Shown here: positions 27,401-36,690 of the stretch, one piece after another
How positions within the stretch are numbered: the stretch's first letter is position 1
Layout: every line of letters starts with the position of its first letter
Source of the DNA: Branchiostoma floridae
Taxonomy: Eukaryota > Chordata > Leptocardii > Amphioxiformes > Branchiostomatidae
DNA: 60,000 bases
Assembly: GCF_000003815.2 (NCBI RefSeq)
Contig: NC_049980.1
Span: forward strand, 20,071,743 to 20,131,742
Direction: 5' to 3'
Program-made: the position numbers and the translations under genes
The notes under the pieces: model-generated
What the model was told of the DNA's origin: nothing
Seen by the model: only the letters and a program-made list of their open reading frames with translations
Database searches by the model: none

Positions 27401-30400
27401 ACACCTGGTGATTATTATTATTATTATTATTATTATAATTTTCTATAGTTTTTATCATAATATCTAAAGACATGATATCAATTTTATCGCAGTGTTGTTA
27501 CCAAATGAAAAACAAGAAATAAGAGACGGTAAATAGGAAAAGGCAAGAAAAAAGTTAGAATGAAAGCAGCATAACATACGAGAATATGGGCATGTAAATC
27601 TATGGAACAATCTTTCCATTTATCTGCTCATGGTGCGATACTTTGTGCCTCTATCTTAGAGGTATATCAACCACAGTATAGCGTATCGCTTCTTTGTTAT
27701 CTAAAGAATGCCTTGAAACTATGAGTAATTTTGAAATAAGATTCTAGGCTCGCCCTCTCCCTTCATTTAAATCACCCACCGTTCAGATCATGACATGATA
27801 CTATGTCATGATGGATGGACGAACGCATTTGCTATCAAGATGGAGACAACGTGTATTCTAAAACGGTAATAACACGTCAACTATATGTGTTTGATTCGTG
27901 TTCAGGTCATAACTTGTAGATAGATGTTAACCTCGCGCCAAAATGCTGCAATCTGATTGGTGGAATGACATGTTATGTTGATAATGTGGTTAATGTTGCC
28001 AATGTAACATGGCCCAGACACTCTCATAACTGTCTATAAAGTGCTGTATGTTTAGTTGATAGTCGAATATCTGACACAAAACGTGTCATGCAAAATCATG
28101 AAACATCATTGTTTGCTTTAGTAAATTGACTACATGTACACAAAAAAGTTTGATGCAAGTAACGATTGGTGTTTGGTTGTAAAATCATGTATCATATGCG
28201 GCGGAAAGTATGGGATGTACATACATACACACATAGTCAGACACGTTCTATCAACATTAAAAGATAGCAAGTTAGTAGACAAATACCTGAACGCCGACCG
28301 GAGAGTCCTCCCTTGTCTCATTCGTCTCCGTACTTCTGGGTGGTGGTGGTGTCTTGAGTGGAGGCGTCAGACCTTGCGTGGTGTCCGGATGGTCCTCCGT
28401 CCCGCCGTCACTACTCGTTGGGGAGTTCGTCCCCGCGCTGTGCGAGTTGAACTCGTTGTTGTTACTGAGTGAGCTTGTAGCGTCCTCCGTCTGTCCCGAC
28501 TCTATAACGGCTGGCTCCACCGCAATAGCGTCTGTCTCTTCTGTCTGATGGTCGATAACGTCGTTGTCTCCACTGGCCGGGGAGGGCGGCGTCCCGTCCG
28601 CGATTGTTTGATGACGCCTCGGTGGGTCCTTGTCACTGGCATCGTCACTCATACAGTCGTCTGTGACGTTGATGTCGCTGAGATAGGACCGCGCGTCGCT
28701 GTCGTAGGGACTCCCGTTGTTGTTCTCAAGGACCGTTTGTGCGGGGGGAAACTCGTGTGAGTTGTGAGCGGTGCTGCCTGGTGGTACGCAGTCACAAGCT
28801 GAGGGCTGGCTGGCCTTACAACTCTCACAACTGTGCTTGATAACGGGTCTGAAGGCAGACGTGTGTTCTTGCTCTTGCTCCATCAAGGAAAGAAGTTTTC
28901 TTCCATTTTCACCTAAAGTCATTCTTGGTTGCGAAGCAGTGTCGTCACTTTTTTGGTTGGGGACGGGGCCTTCCTTTACCAGACATTTCGAGCTGTCGGG
29001 TTCCGGGCGCCGGAGGTTCTTCAGGAGATCTGTTGCCGCGAGTGGAGGGTCGATAAAACTTGATTTAGCCGCCAGCAGAGGTGGAGGTATCATGCCGTTA
29101 AACCAGGGCAGATTCCAAGGCTCGAACCCGTCTGTTTTAGGCCCCCACGCGTTCTTGACGCTTGGCCCGGACAGTCGGCTGACGGTGGGGACTCCCGGTG
29201 TGAGGGTGGGGTGGGTGCCGACGCTATGGGGAATGTTCATGTTGCTGGGTAGAGACTGGAGCTGGAGGCTGTAGGACCTGTTAGGTACTGGCACGACGGG
29301 AAAGGACGGAACGGTAGGGCTGGGATGAGGGAGCTCGGCTAGGTGGGACTCTTGTTCCAGCCTGCGCTTCTTGGCGGCTTCCACGTTGTGCGGGGAATGA
29401 CTGGATGAAACCCTTTTCCTGTTGCCACCGTTGAACATAGCCTTGACGTCTTCCCAGGCAAAGACGAGATCTTCGGACGGCTTTTCCGCGGCCAGTTTCA
29501 TGTGCCGTCGCCACGAGTTAAAGTTGGCCGCGTCAGGGTGCTGGTACTTAGACTCAGACATGCGGTGGGAGTGGAAGATGAACTTGTTCGGGGAGAAGAA
29601 GACGTTGCAGTAGCCGCACTTCACGCACTTGGCGCGGGAGCTGTTATAGCGGGAGGGATAGAAGCTACCCCGGCAGCCCCACGAACACTCGTGGTAGACG
29701 TCGAACGCGAAGTTCTCCGGGAGTTTCGGCGGGCTGATGTCGCCGAGGAAGGACTTGCAGAGACGGTCGGCCTCCCGTTTGGTGATCATGCCACAGCGGC
29801 GGGACGAGATGGGCATCGCGCCCGCCCGCCGCAGGATCTCCAGCTGTACAGGCGTACACTGCACACAGGTGATGCCCAGGGCCACGCGACGGTTGTGGAT
29901 CTCGTTATAGCTGTAACCCTGTCGAGAAAGAAAAACAACACCATTTTACTAACAAGAAAACCTTCCAAAAATGCATGCTGCAGTTTTCATCCACAAATTT
30001 GCTGTATTTTTATTTTCATGATGAACAAAATAAGAAAGTTGAAAGGGCGGCATCAATTAAAATGACAGGAAAGAAGAAGTCACTTTACACACCATTACCT
30101 TGAGTAGAGTGTTGGAGATCTGCGCCAGACACAGCCTCTCTTTTCCGTCTATAACCAGCGCCACGATGGGTACACCGTACAGCATCACACTCCGGACCTG
30201 GATAGGAGGCGGCAACATTTCTCAGTTTTTAAATTATGAAAAGCGACAAAATCCTGGACACAATATAGCACAAACAGGAAATTACAAGCCGAAAAAAGGA
30301 GTACAATCACAAGGTAAAAATAACTAGTTGTTTTCAGTAAAAGTAGAAGAAGAAGAAACGGACGAACGGTCCTGAGCCCGGACCTGGTTGTTGTTGTGTT

Positions 30401-30572
30401 GCGACACTTGAACGGGTACCGTGTCGGTGTCGTCCTTCCTCTCGTCCGACTTGTCGGTGGGGATGATGGCATTCGGCCCGATGGTGGCGCCCGGGGGGTC
30501 CGGTGGGGGGTCTGACGAGGACGGACGGGGGCTCGAATCTCTGCCCTGAGGACTTCTCTGTTCATTCTCCAT
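21372..30572 (-). CDS. SKOR: SKI-family transcriptional corepressor (SKOR/Fussel), whole gene, nine exons
   Basis: Nuclear corepressor of the SKI/SNO family. Vertebrate relatives SKOR1 and SKOR2 repress transcription with homeodomain partners such as LBX1 or through SMADs, mainly in neurons. Coding exons are 30572-30384, 30197-30099, 29918-28287, 25758-25605, 24600-24541, 24187-24113, 23718-23644, 22985-22920 and 21448-21372. They join to 2427 nt, an 808-residue protein plus stop, with matching phase at every junction. Residues about 64-155 are the Ski/Sno/Dac homology domain, about 160-260 the SMAD4-binding SAND-like zinc domain, 265-690 a Ser/Pro-rich low-complexity region, and 693-784 a charged coiled coil. 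The C-terminus carries EAHDALHHFSCKML, which I recall as identical in vertebrate SKORs. Vertebrate proteins are longer (roughly 950-1000), mostly in the middle. An in-frame TAA five codons upstream fixes the start. No close poly(A) signal was seen; the nearest AATAAA on this strand is at 20172-20167. One SKOR copy is visible, so SKOR1 versus SKOR2 cannot be decided. Confidence 0.95.
22920..22985 (-). CDS. SKOR: SKOR exon 8 (coiled coil)
   Basis: 66 nt, phase 1 at both ends (GACGTCACAG|ATACGC to CTCAAAG|GTCAGT). Split codon 762 reads GAT. The exon encodes TLCQELDQERRARLAVQQKL then K, close to the vertebrate TLCNELDQERKARYAIQQKL as I recall it. Confidence 0.96.
23130..23290. repeat. Low-complexity TACTGTA-rich tract in SKOR intron 7
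   Basis: Repeated TACTGTA, TATACTG and ACTGTACTG words make this 160-bp stretch simple in composition. It contains no exon that fits the gene's phases. Confidence 0.5.
23644..23718 (-). CDS. SKOR: SKOR exon 7 (coiled coil, 25-residue unit)
   Basis: 75 nt, phase 1 at both ends (TTTCGACAG|ATACTT to ATTCGAG|GTAAAC). Split codon 737 reads GAT. The exon encodes TFQEQVKRELTYRQEMVEQI then RLIR. This corresponds to NFQDQMKRELAYREEMVQQL as I recall it from vertebrate SKOR. Confidence 0.95.
24011..24048. repeat. Two 19-bp tandem units with octamer-like palindrome in SKOR intron 6
   Basis: AGCTATTTGCATATGCAAA is followed directly by AGCTATTTGCATATACAAA, with one mismatch. The first unit contains the palindrome TTTGCATATGCAAA, which includes two ATGCAAA octamer-like halves for POU proteins. 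It may be a chance duplication or a POU-binding element. Confidence 0.6.
24113..24187 (-). CDS. SKOR: SKOR exon 6 (coiled coil, 25-residue unit)
   Basis: 75 nt, phase 1 at both ends (CCCCGACAG|AGGAGC to TACAAG|GTATGT). Split codon 712 reads GAG. The exon encodes ELERELSRQREARQRIEKEY then RILQ, a charged heptad-like helix. It has the same length and phase as exon 7. Confidence 0.92.
24541..24600 (-). CDS. SKOR: SKOR exon 5 (coiled-coil entry)
   Basis: 60 nt, phase 1 at both ends (CATCTTAG|ACGAAT to CAAAAG|GTAATG). Codon 692 is split and reads GAC. The exon encodes ESDNHEFEDIRRQLATMTK, the start of the C-terminal helical region. It matches the position of the coiled coil in vertebrate SKOR. 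Confidence 0.88.
25605..25758 (-). CDS. SKOR: SKOR exon 4 (residues 641-691 plus first base of codon 692)
   Basis: 154 nt. The acceptor CTCTACAG|AATAAG follows phase 0, and the donor TTCAG|GTACTC leaves one base (G). It encodes a Ser-rich linker beginning NKQPEASSLPYSVGQLLCAS. It was identified because it is the only exon-like block in the 4-kb interval that joins in phase both to exon 3 and to exon 5. Confidence 0.85.
26215..26560. other. Middle of SKOR intron 3, possible regulatory block
   Basis: No exon fits here. The stretch is mixed in composition, with TTAATTT, TAATAATGAAC, TTTATTG and AATAAAA words that homeodomain and HMG factors could bind. It reads less like neutral A/T-rich intron DNA than its surroundings. 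Conservation in other amphioxus species would be the test. Confidence 0.2.
27158..27440 (+). mobile_element. 5S-rRNA-derived SINE (SINE3 type) in SKOR intron 3
   Basis: The first 120 bases (27158-27282) follow the plan of eukaryotic 5S rRNA. They contain CGATCTCGGAAGTTAAGCAA (box A region), a box C block CTTGGATGGGAGACC identical to 5S genes, and a 5S-like end TTGCTGTAGCCT. An unrelated body follows (GGGACGTAAAACGGGGGTCC near 27307-27326), and then an ATT/TTA microsatellite tail at about 27411-27437. That order (5S head, body, short-repeat tail) defines SINE3 elements, whose RNA is made by polymerase III from the internal 5S promoter. It lies antisense to SKOR. The head carries indels against 5S, so it is not a functional 5S gene. 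No clear target duplication was found. Confidence 0.88.
28287..29918 (-). CDS. SKOR: SKOR exon 3 (residues 97-640, DHD end, SMAD4-binding domain, disordered region)
   Basis: A 1632-nt exon, phase 0 on both sides (acceptor CGACAG|GGTTAC, donor TTCAG|GTATTT). It begins GYSYNEIHNRRVALGITCVQ and completes the Ski/Sno/Dac domain (RRCGMITKREADRLCKSFLG). The SMAD4-binding SAND-like domain follows, with Cys174, Cys178, Cys194, Cys197, Cys200, His212 and His214 as visible zinc-ligand candidates and SPNKFIFHSHR as its core. After FAWEDVKAMFNGG (residues 249-261) the sequence becomes Ser/Pro/Asp/Thr-rich and probably disordered. A short conserved-looking island, LPWFNGMIPPPLLAAKSSF, sits inside it. Long open frames on the opposite strand here are shadows of this exon's codon bias. 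Confidence 0.95.
30099..30197 (-). CDS. SKOR: SKOR exon 2 (residues 64-96, start of Ski/Sno/Dac homology domain)
   Basis: This exon encodes VRSVMLYGVPIVALVIDGKE followed by RLCLAQISNTLLK, the first strands and helix of the Ski/Sno/Dac homology fold. It is nearly identical to vertebrate SKOR (LCLAQISNTLLK). The acceptor is CCTCCTATCCAG and the donor AAG|GTAATG; the exon is 99 nt, phase 0 on both sides. Confidence 0.93.
30384..30572 (-). CDS. SKOR: SKOR exon 1 (residues 1-63)
   Basis: This exon encodes a Pro/Ser/Asp-rich N-terminus starting MENEQRSPQG and ending HNNNQ. The ATG has a good context (AGGATGG) and an in-frame TAA lies 15 nt upstream. The donor is CAG|GTCCGG, which is weak. It was chosen because it is in phase 0 and because NQ joined to VRSVMLYG fits the NQVGQVILYG that I recall in vertebrate SKOR2. 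If the intron is retained, the frame stops 19 codons later (TENN then stop at 30324), giving an 82-residue product. CAA|GTGTCG and ACG|GTACCC, a little upstream, are other in-phase donor candidates. Confidence 0.8.
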
Positions 30573-31594
30573 CCTTCTGTCTCGTTATGGTGATTTAAAA
30601 AAACGTGATTAAAATTACATTCTAGAATTGTTTTGCGCGGACGTCGAGACCAGGCATTATCAGCTCCGGTACGAAGACGTCACAAGAAAATCGCGGCAGC
30701 GGACGCTGTCATGCAACTAAACACCTCTCTTCCGGAAACAGAATTGGCCCTTAATTCGGACGACAAGAGCCGACAACAAAGCGATATCAATTCAAAATAC
30801 TTGATGCTCCATACACAGCCTTTAAAAAGGCGCAATTGACGGCCACAAAAAGCTATTATACCAGTCCGCATCTCGTGTTTCTAAGCCCAGAAAAAGGACT
30901 GATTTTACTGCGTAGTGTACCGATTGTATAGCTACATCCCGTCGGTAGATTATACTGCTAACCGGCTATAATACAACTATTACAGATCTGTTCAACACGT
31001 CCTTCCGCATGGACAATACGGGAGAGAAAGGCTATTGCAATAAATAAGCTCCAGCGGACTTAACCCCAAACCGTACAGGATATTGTCTGTTGCTTGTGTG
31101 TTACAATGAATGCCTCCGGCAAAAGCACACAAACCATGATACCCCTAAGGAGGATTTTACATGCCCACGCATAACGATGCATTATAGATAGATGGGTGGA
31201 AATTGAAAAGGGGAAACCAAACACATTGACTAAAACATAACTTTAGCATAGAACACCGTATATACTACTTGTGCAGGTATCACTGCATGTTAAATACCAT
31301 GGTTAGGGTTAAATACATCAAGCTAAGTATTAAAGAAAGACAGTGCCTTCACACAAAACCATAGAAAATAGACCACACGATTTCTTAGTATATTGCAAGG
31401 AGTGCAAAATGATAATAAAAAACACAATCTAACCGGAGACGCGTGCTCCACATACTACACTATATCCTCACCTTCAAACCGCTGGTTCAATAAAACGCAA
31501 TACCCGTGATTGACAGGACCTAACTGACTACCCTGCTGTCAGCCCGCCGCCCTCTCAGGGTCTCCCAGTCAGTAACATATGGCGAGCGCTGGCA
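30573..31594. other. SKOR 5' leader or proximal upstream region
   Basis: No coding signal is recognised here. If the CCAAT/TATA block above is the promoter, this would be transcribed 5' UTR, possibly containing an intron. Otherwise it is proximal regulatory DNA. It is A/T-rich and has no obvious repeat. Confidence 0.4.
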
Positions 31595-31654
31595 ATTATA
31601 AACCAGTCAAATTCGTTTAACCTCGATTTGGTTCCATTGGTCATCTCCTATTGG
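31595..31654 (-). promoter_or_regulatory. Candidate SKOR core promoter: two CCAAT boxes and a TATA-like box
   Basis: Read on the minus strand, CCAAT occurs at 31654-31650 and 31640-31636, followed by TTTATAAT at 31602-31595. The order and spacing suit a core promoter. It would place the transcription start near 31565, about 1 kb upstream of the SKOR ATG, and imply a long or spliced 5' leader. No transcript data support this; it is inference. Confidence 0.35.
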
Positions 31655-34600
31655 ACAGAAAATTAGCCCCCACCCAGTTATTGACATGTGTGTGTGCAAT
31701 GGGGATGACTAGGGCTAATTGTTGCCGAGGAAGATTTATTAATCATTGCTCCAGGCCTCTCTGTTCGCCTATTGTCTAAATCAACATCGGATGTCATGAG
31801 CAATTGACGAGCGGGGCTACAGCGATGGGGTCACGCATATACATGGGCACTTATATACAGACTTCCGTACGTACGGGACTACCCCATCTAGGTACACTAG
31901 AAATATGATATAGAAAATTCAATTTGCAATTTTCTTACGATGTTCATATATTTTGAGAAAGGTCGGACGAAAACGTACTAAAGGGTCTGCTTGTATCATG
32001 TATTTCGCATCTACTACAATCATGTTCATATGTCAGACGCTCGAGAGGATTAAAAAACGCAGAATTCAAAAGCTACTAAAACACGAAAGACAACTTATTC
32101 CGATTCGGTCATATATTTTTGGTTGAATCCAGTTCAGTGCACGTATATTAAGAGGTTTACAACCATGAAGATGATATAGTTCTTAAAGAAGGAGCTAGCC
32201 GGAGAGCGCCTGGCTAACCTTCGATCGAGTTCTCCAATGGGGATAGCTAGGCCAAGATACCAGGTAATGAAATCGTAACGAGATAAGGTGCCTAACAGGG
32301 AAAACTGCAGCGATAGCCTGGCTCTAATTTGAAAGACTTCTCGAGTTAGATACCCTCTTTAAACAGGTCGTGAAAATGCCAACCTAACGTGCGATCTACG
32401 ACCAGATAAGACAGGGTTACGACCAAATATTATCATACATCTTTTTATATGACGAGTAAATAGTTTGATAAAAAGTAAAGCCCTTTAACATTTCCACGGG
32501 GTTGATTCAATATGGCTCGCATTATGATGCTAGGGTTCACGACCCGTGGTTAATGTAATATCATTTCCACGACAAATTACATCTTTAATCTATTTATCGT
32601 AATTTATTTATGAGATGTTTGCATGGCAGGAAATGAAAACGGGGCCATGACACCTGGTATTCTACCGCCATTCTACTCCATTTGTGTCCGTATTTTTTTT
32701 ATCAAGGCTTAACTCATGGAAGATCTTCAAAACTTAATTAAAGACAAGTGTCAACAAATGTAATTTTCACTGTCCTCAGATCTTCAGATCTTAAATTGAT
32801 GATCGATACAAAAAGAGATTATGTTGAAATAGTTTATCTTGTAAAATTAGATAACCAATGCAGAAACTATACTATAGCCATTATAGTATCCAACGCTTGG
32901 TTTAGTTGTGTTTTTCTTTCACTTTTAGTTACGCAACGTTAACGTTTATTTTTAAATATTCTCTATTTTTCGCGGTTGAGTTGTTAATAAAACCGATACC
33001 ATTCTCGTTTATCATAGTCTAGCATTCGTTTAGCTTAAAGAACAAATGCAGCGGTAATAAAATGTGTAGCCACCTCTATTTTTGATTGATAGCAACGTTT
33101 GTAAATCCTCTTTGTGTACGCTATAGTCATAGCAAATGGAAAGCACCGGTTCCGATGATGATGAGAGTTCATGTATTTCTGCCCACGACTCCTGGCTATT
33201 GTGCAATAATGTCCTGTCAATCACTGCAGACAGGCCAAAGCACTGAGGTAAAGGCACTGATTAGTTTGTCGTACGAATTTCAGCAAGTCGATGGCTAAAC
33301 CGACCATAGACAAGGATCTACGACAATCTTTTCCATCAAAACTATATCTTGTCCGACATATTCCTAGGGACTGTCAAGATTATTAAATCTACTGTCATTA
33401 AAGCAAGCATGAAAGTGATCTGGTTTAAGAGGACATACCGAATGAACCATTGGGTCGATGATGTATCTAGAACAACAGCCTATGTTTTGGAGTGAACACT
33501 CTACTGTTGAAATATCAACGCGATGACGTGGAGGTTTATAGATCTATACACACTGTCTTTGTTCCTGCATGAGAAGGTTACACCGTTTGTCTTGTGTGTT
33601 TGTGTATGCTGTGACAGAATGGGAGATATAATATTACACGTTGGGACGCTTGTCTCACGGAATGATGTTTTGTTCGCGTTAAATCAAATAAACGCAGTCA
33701 GTCGTGTGGTGACCGCGGAAAACATATGGCGTATGTAGCCAATGATGAAACGTGGAGGCCAAAGTGAAACTCAATACCGGGTGCGCGAGGCAGCAATAGC
33801 GACGAAAAAGCCTAACGCCTGCCGTCCCATTGTGCCGGAGACATTAACCCATGTCTAACAAAGCGGTTCTACAGTCCCCCGCCGGCTACTGACGTGTGTG
33901 GCACGTGACCTTCCCCACAAGAGATGGCTTCTGTTTTGTCTTGTCCAAGAAAAATCCCCCGGGCATATATTACTCCAGCGAACTTTAACCATTTAGTTGG
34001 GTGATCGCGGACAATGATATGGGCGTTTATTTCTTGCTCACCACATTGTGAATAATTAATCTATGAGCCTGTCTTGCGAATGAGGGTATTGTTGATCACC
34101 GGTCTACGGCCATATGTCGCCATGTCAAACACAGTTTCTGTTATGTTTTACCAGCAGCTTGGATTGTTGTTCGCAGAATCTACACGTTTATTCCACATTT
34201 TGGGACAACTTTAGTACAATTACAAAATACCCTTTTACATAGCCCTACATAAGTTTGACACAATCGTTAGTTAATCAGAACTAAACACGTAAAACGTTAC
34301 TGTATCTGGCTTTGTCGTTGTCGTAGATGTAAAAAGTATTGTATTTTTTTTCTCTCTATATATTTTTTAAAAAACTTTACCCTACGAAATTATTTCAAGT
34401 TTAGATCACTTGTTTGTAATCAAAACGAATTGAAGACAGACAGTTTCCTTGGAAACAAAATGATTATTATGATTATCAAATCGACAAAAAAAACTTTCAT
34501 CCTGTCCCACTCAATTGACTATAATCCTCATTAGAGCGTAGGTCCGACGTAAAATGTTATCATAAGATCAAAGTATCTGCAACTCTCAGGTTCAAGGGTA

Positions 34601-35770
34601 CGTATTGTCTTCGATATTTTCACCATTCATAGTTACTGTTTGTCATGTTGTATATAGGCGACAGATATGAAAAATGGAAAAGATATATGTGATATTTTTT
34701 TTTTGCACGCAAAACACCAAAAACAGTTGTTCTGTTGTAAAGAGGAAGGCCACTTTTTGAGAAAAAGTCCCCAGGAAAAGATGGCTTACAGCCAGTAGTG
34801 ATAGCTAGAGTCACACAGCCAGTCGTGTGGACTAAATTTGTGCTACAGGAGATTTCCAGACCAAAAGGTTTTCACGTTGCCATCAGATAGAAGAGAAGAT
34901 TAAACCCTGTTGGATCTTTGCCGCCTTTTTCTACTCACCAAATAACATGTGCTGTAACAAAGACGAGCGTATGATATTAACTGTGGCTAACAGATGGGGC
35001 CACAGAGAGCCTTCTAAAGGCTTCAGTCATTAAGTAGACAACAAAAGAAGCTCTGCAGACAGCCCGCGTGGGCCGATCAAGGGCAGCAGATTTTAATTGC
35101 AAGAAGACATGAAACAAACGTGATTTCCACCGGTTTCAGCCCCATCTGCTCTTGCCTTTGATCGTGAAGCTAGCCTAAGTTCTCCCAAATACGGTGTAAG
35201 TGAAAACACTGAGCTAGTCCTCTGACTGAGTAGGCTAGGGAGGTTTCTGTGAGGATGTGAGGACTTTGATTTCAGGATGTAATAGAAGCAAAGTGATTTG
35301 TAACACGGCGTGTGGCATCTGCTCTGGGATTTGAAGATATCTTTGCGTCGCATCCCGACAAAAAACGTTAGCAAAGCCGAGTTGTAGATCATTACCTTAG
35401 AATTAAGTCCGGTCGCGCGGGCCCTGTTTCAAGTACACGCTGCTGCTTAATGCAAAGTGGTCTGTCATGCACTTAAAAAGGGGAAATACAGGTTATTTCA
35501 CCATAAGTAAAGGCACTAGCTTGACCCAGAAAACTACAGAGTGGTTGTTGAAACCCCCCATACTCATATTCTCTAACGACTTGTTTCGGCGGTATTGGGA
35601 AAGAGGAAGTGAAAGCTAGAGGTTTAAAAAGAGAAAGAAAACGAATACGGGTTCATAAATACATTCTGACGGCTAGTCGATTCAGAGGCTTCACTTGTAC
35701 TCAAACTTAGTGATACTATTGGAGAGAGTAACAAAGCACAGAATAGAATGTGTGTGCCTAAAATTTATGG
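31655..35770. other. Gene-free stretch upstream of SKOR
   Basis: 31700-31810 (GGCTAATTGTTGCC, TTTATTAATCATTG, GAGCAATTGAC) looks like a homeodomain/SOX-type enhancer block just upstream of the candidate promoter. A second mixed-composition block lies at 34970-35110. The remainder is A/T-rich with no exon. Confidence 0.35.
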
Positions 35771-35810
35771 TGACGTTACGTAATGAGTTACGTCAGACCA
35801 CGCCCCCAGT
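35771..35810. promoter_or_regulatory. bZIP/KLF motif cluster
   Basis: Within 40 bp: TGACGTTACGTAA at 35771-35783, TTACGTCA at 35788-35795 and CCACGCCCCC at 35798-35807. These resemble CRE/ATF, PAR-bZIP and KLF/SP sites. The outer TGACGT and ACGTCA make a loose palindrome. No adjacent exon was found, so an enhancer is likelier than a promoter. Confidence 0.35.
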
Positions 35811-35894
35811 AACGTTTAGAAACTGACGGCAAGCATCAGAGAGACAGATTTTAACACGAAATCTTTGCTTTCAGAGCCAAGAACATTTGTTTTG

Positions 35895-35933
35895 TATGTG
35901 TGTATGTGTGTGTGTGTGGGGGGGGGGGGGGGG
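35895..35933 (+). repeat. GT microsatellite followed by a run of 16 G
   Basis: TGTGTATGTGTG-type dinucleotides end in 16 consecutive G at 35918-35933. Runs like this can form quadruplexes and often vary in length between alleles or through sequencing error. Confidence 0.9.
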
Positions 35934-36289
35934 TACATATCAAGAGGAAACGTCTGAAGGCTGTCGAGTGCCATAAACGTCGGTATACAGATGTTGTTAT
36001 ATGAATTGATAGGAGGATATTAGGATATGCCTCTGACTAGCAAGGAGCCAATTTTGCCGAACAACTGTGCCTTGCACGGAAAGAGAACGCAAGGGGCTCG
36101 TGTAAATATAAATAAAAGACTGTACATAACCGGGGTGACTATGATGCGTTGGTATTGTTATTGTTTTGTTGTTTTCATATAATCACAATTGCAGTAGCTT
36201 GCAAAGAAAGAGATCATATCTTTTCGATACATTGTACATCATTTTACAGAAACAAATCAAATAACAGGCGATATGGAGTTTAGAGACTC

Positions 36290-36690
36290 AGTGATGAACG
36301 GTTGAACGGTTTCAGTAATTATGATTTTCACGCCGTTTTGGCCGCGCCTATCCCGGTCCTGTAACGTGCCGAGCCGCCGTCCAAAATCCCCTCGCGATCC
36401 AGTCAGGATTGAAGCTTAATCGCCTTTATTGAGGGGTTCATTAAGAGGCACGTCGGCTCATCTCCCCCCGATATCTCACCGGGTGACAGCCAAGCGTGAT
36501 CACTGCGCGGGGAGGAATACAGAGATGTGTGCACAGAATGACGCTATAATTTCTAAAATTGTGTTCAAATCACTGTAATTATACCCTGCGGTTTATACGG
36601 AGAACGTGCCGGGCTCGTGCGTGGCACATGCGGACAAATCCCACCGGATATTTGCGGGCGTGAATTAATCATCAACGACTCCATCCATTC
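36290..36690. promoter_or_regulatory. Candidate non-coding regulatory block
   Basis: A 400-bp island of higher GC than its flanks, with CAGTAATTATG, GCTTAATCGCC, TTTATTGAGG, TTCATTAAGAG, GTGATCACTG and GAATTAATCATC. It has no open frame. It looks like the conserved non-coding elements found around developmental genes. Inference from composition only. Confidence 0.25.

Noticed and set aside
27787-27812. 10-bp hairpin ATCATGACAT/ATGTCATGAT in SKOR intron 3
   Set aside because: Short A/T-rich inverted repeats of this size are expected by chance in 60 kb.
28771-30065. Long plus-strand open frames (28771-29274 and 29502-30065)
   Set aside because: They lie opposite SKOR exons 2-3 and mirror their GC-rich codon bias; no family resemblance or splice logic on the plus strand.
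25998-33341. Similar 29-bp words at about 25999-26027 and 33312-33340 (GGAT.TACGACAA.CTTTTC.ATCA)
   Set aside because: Similarity does not extend into either flank, so a repeat family cannot be claimed from two short matches.
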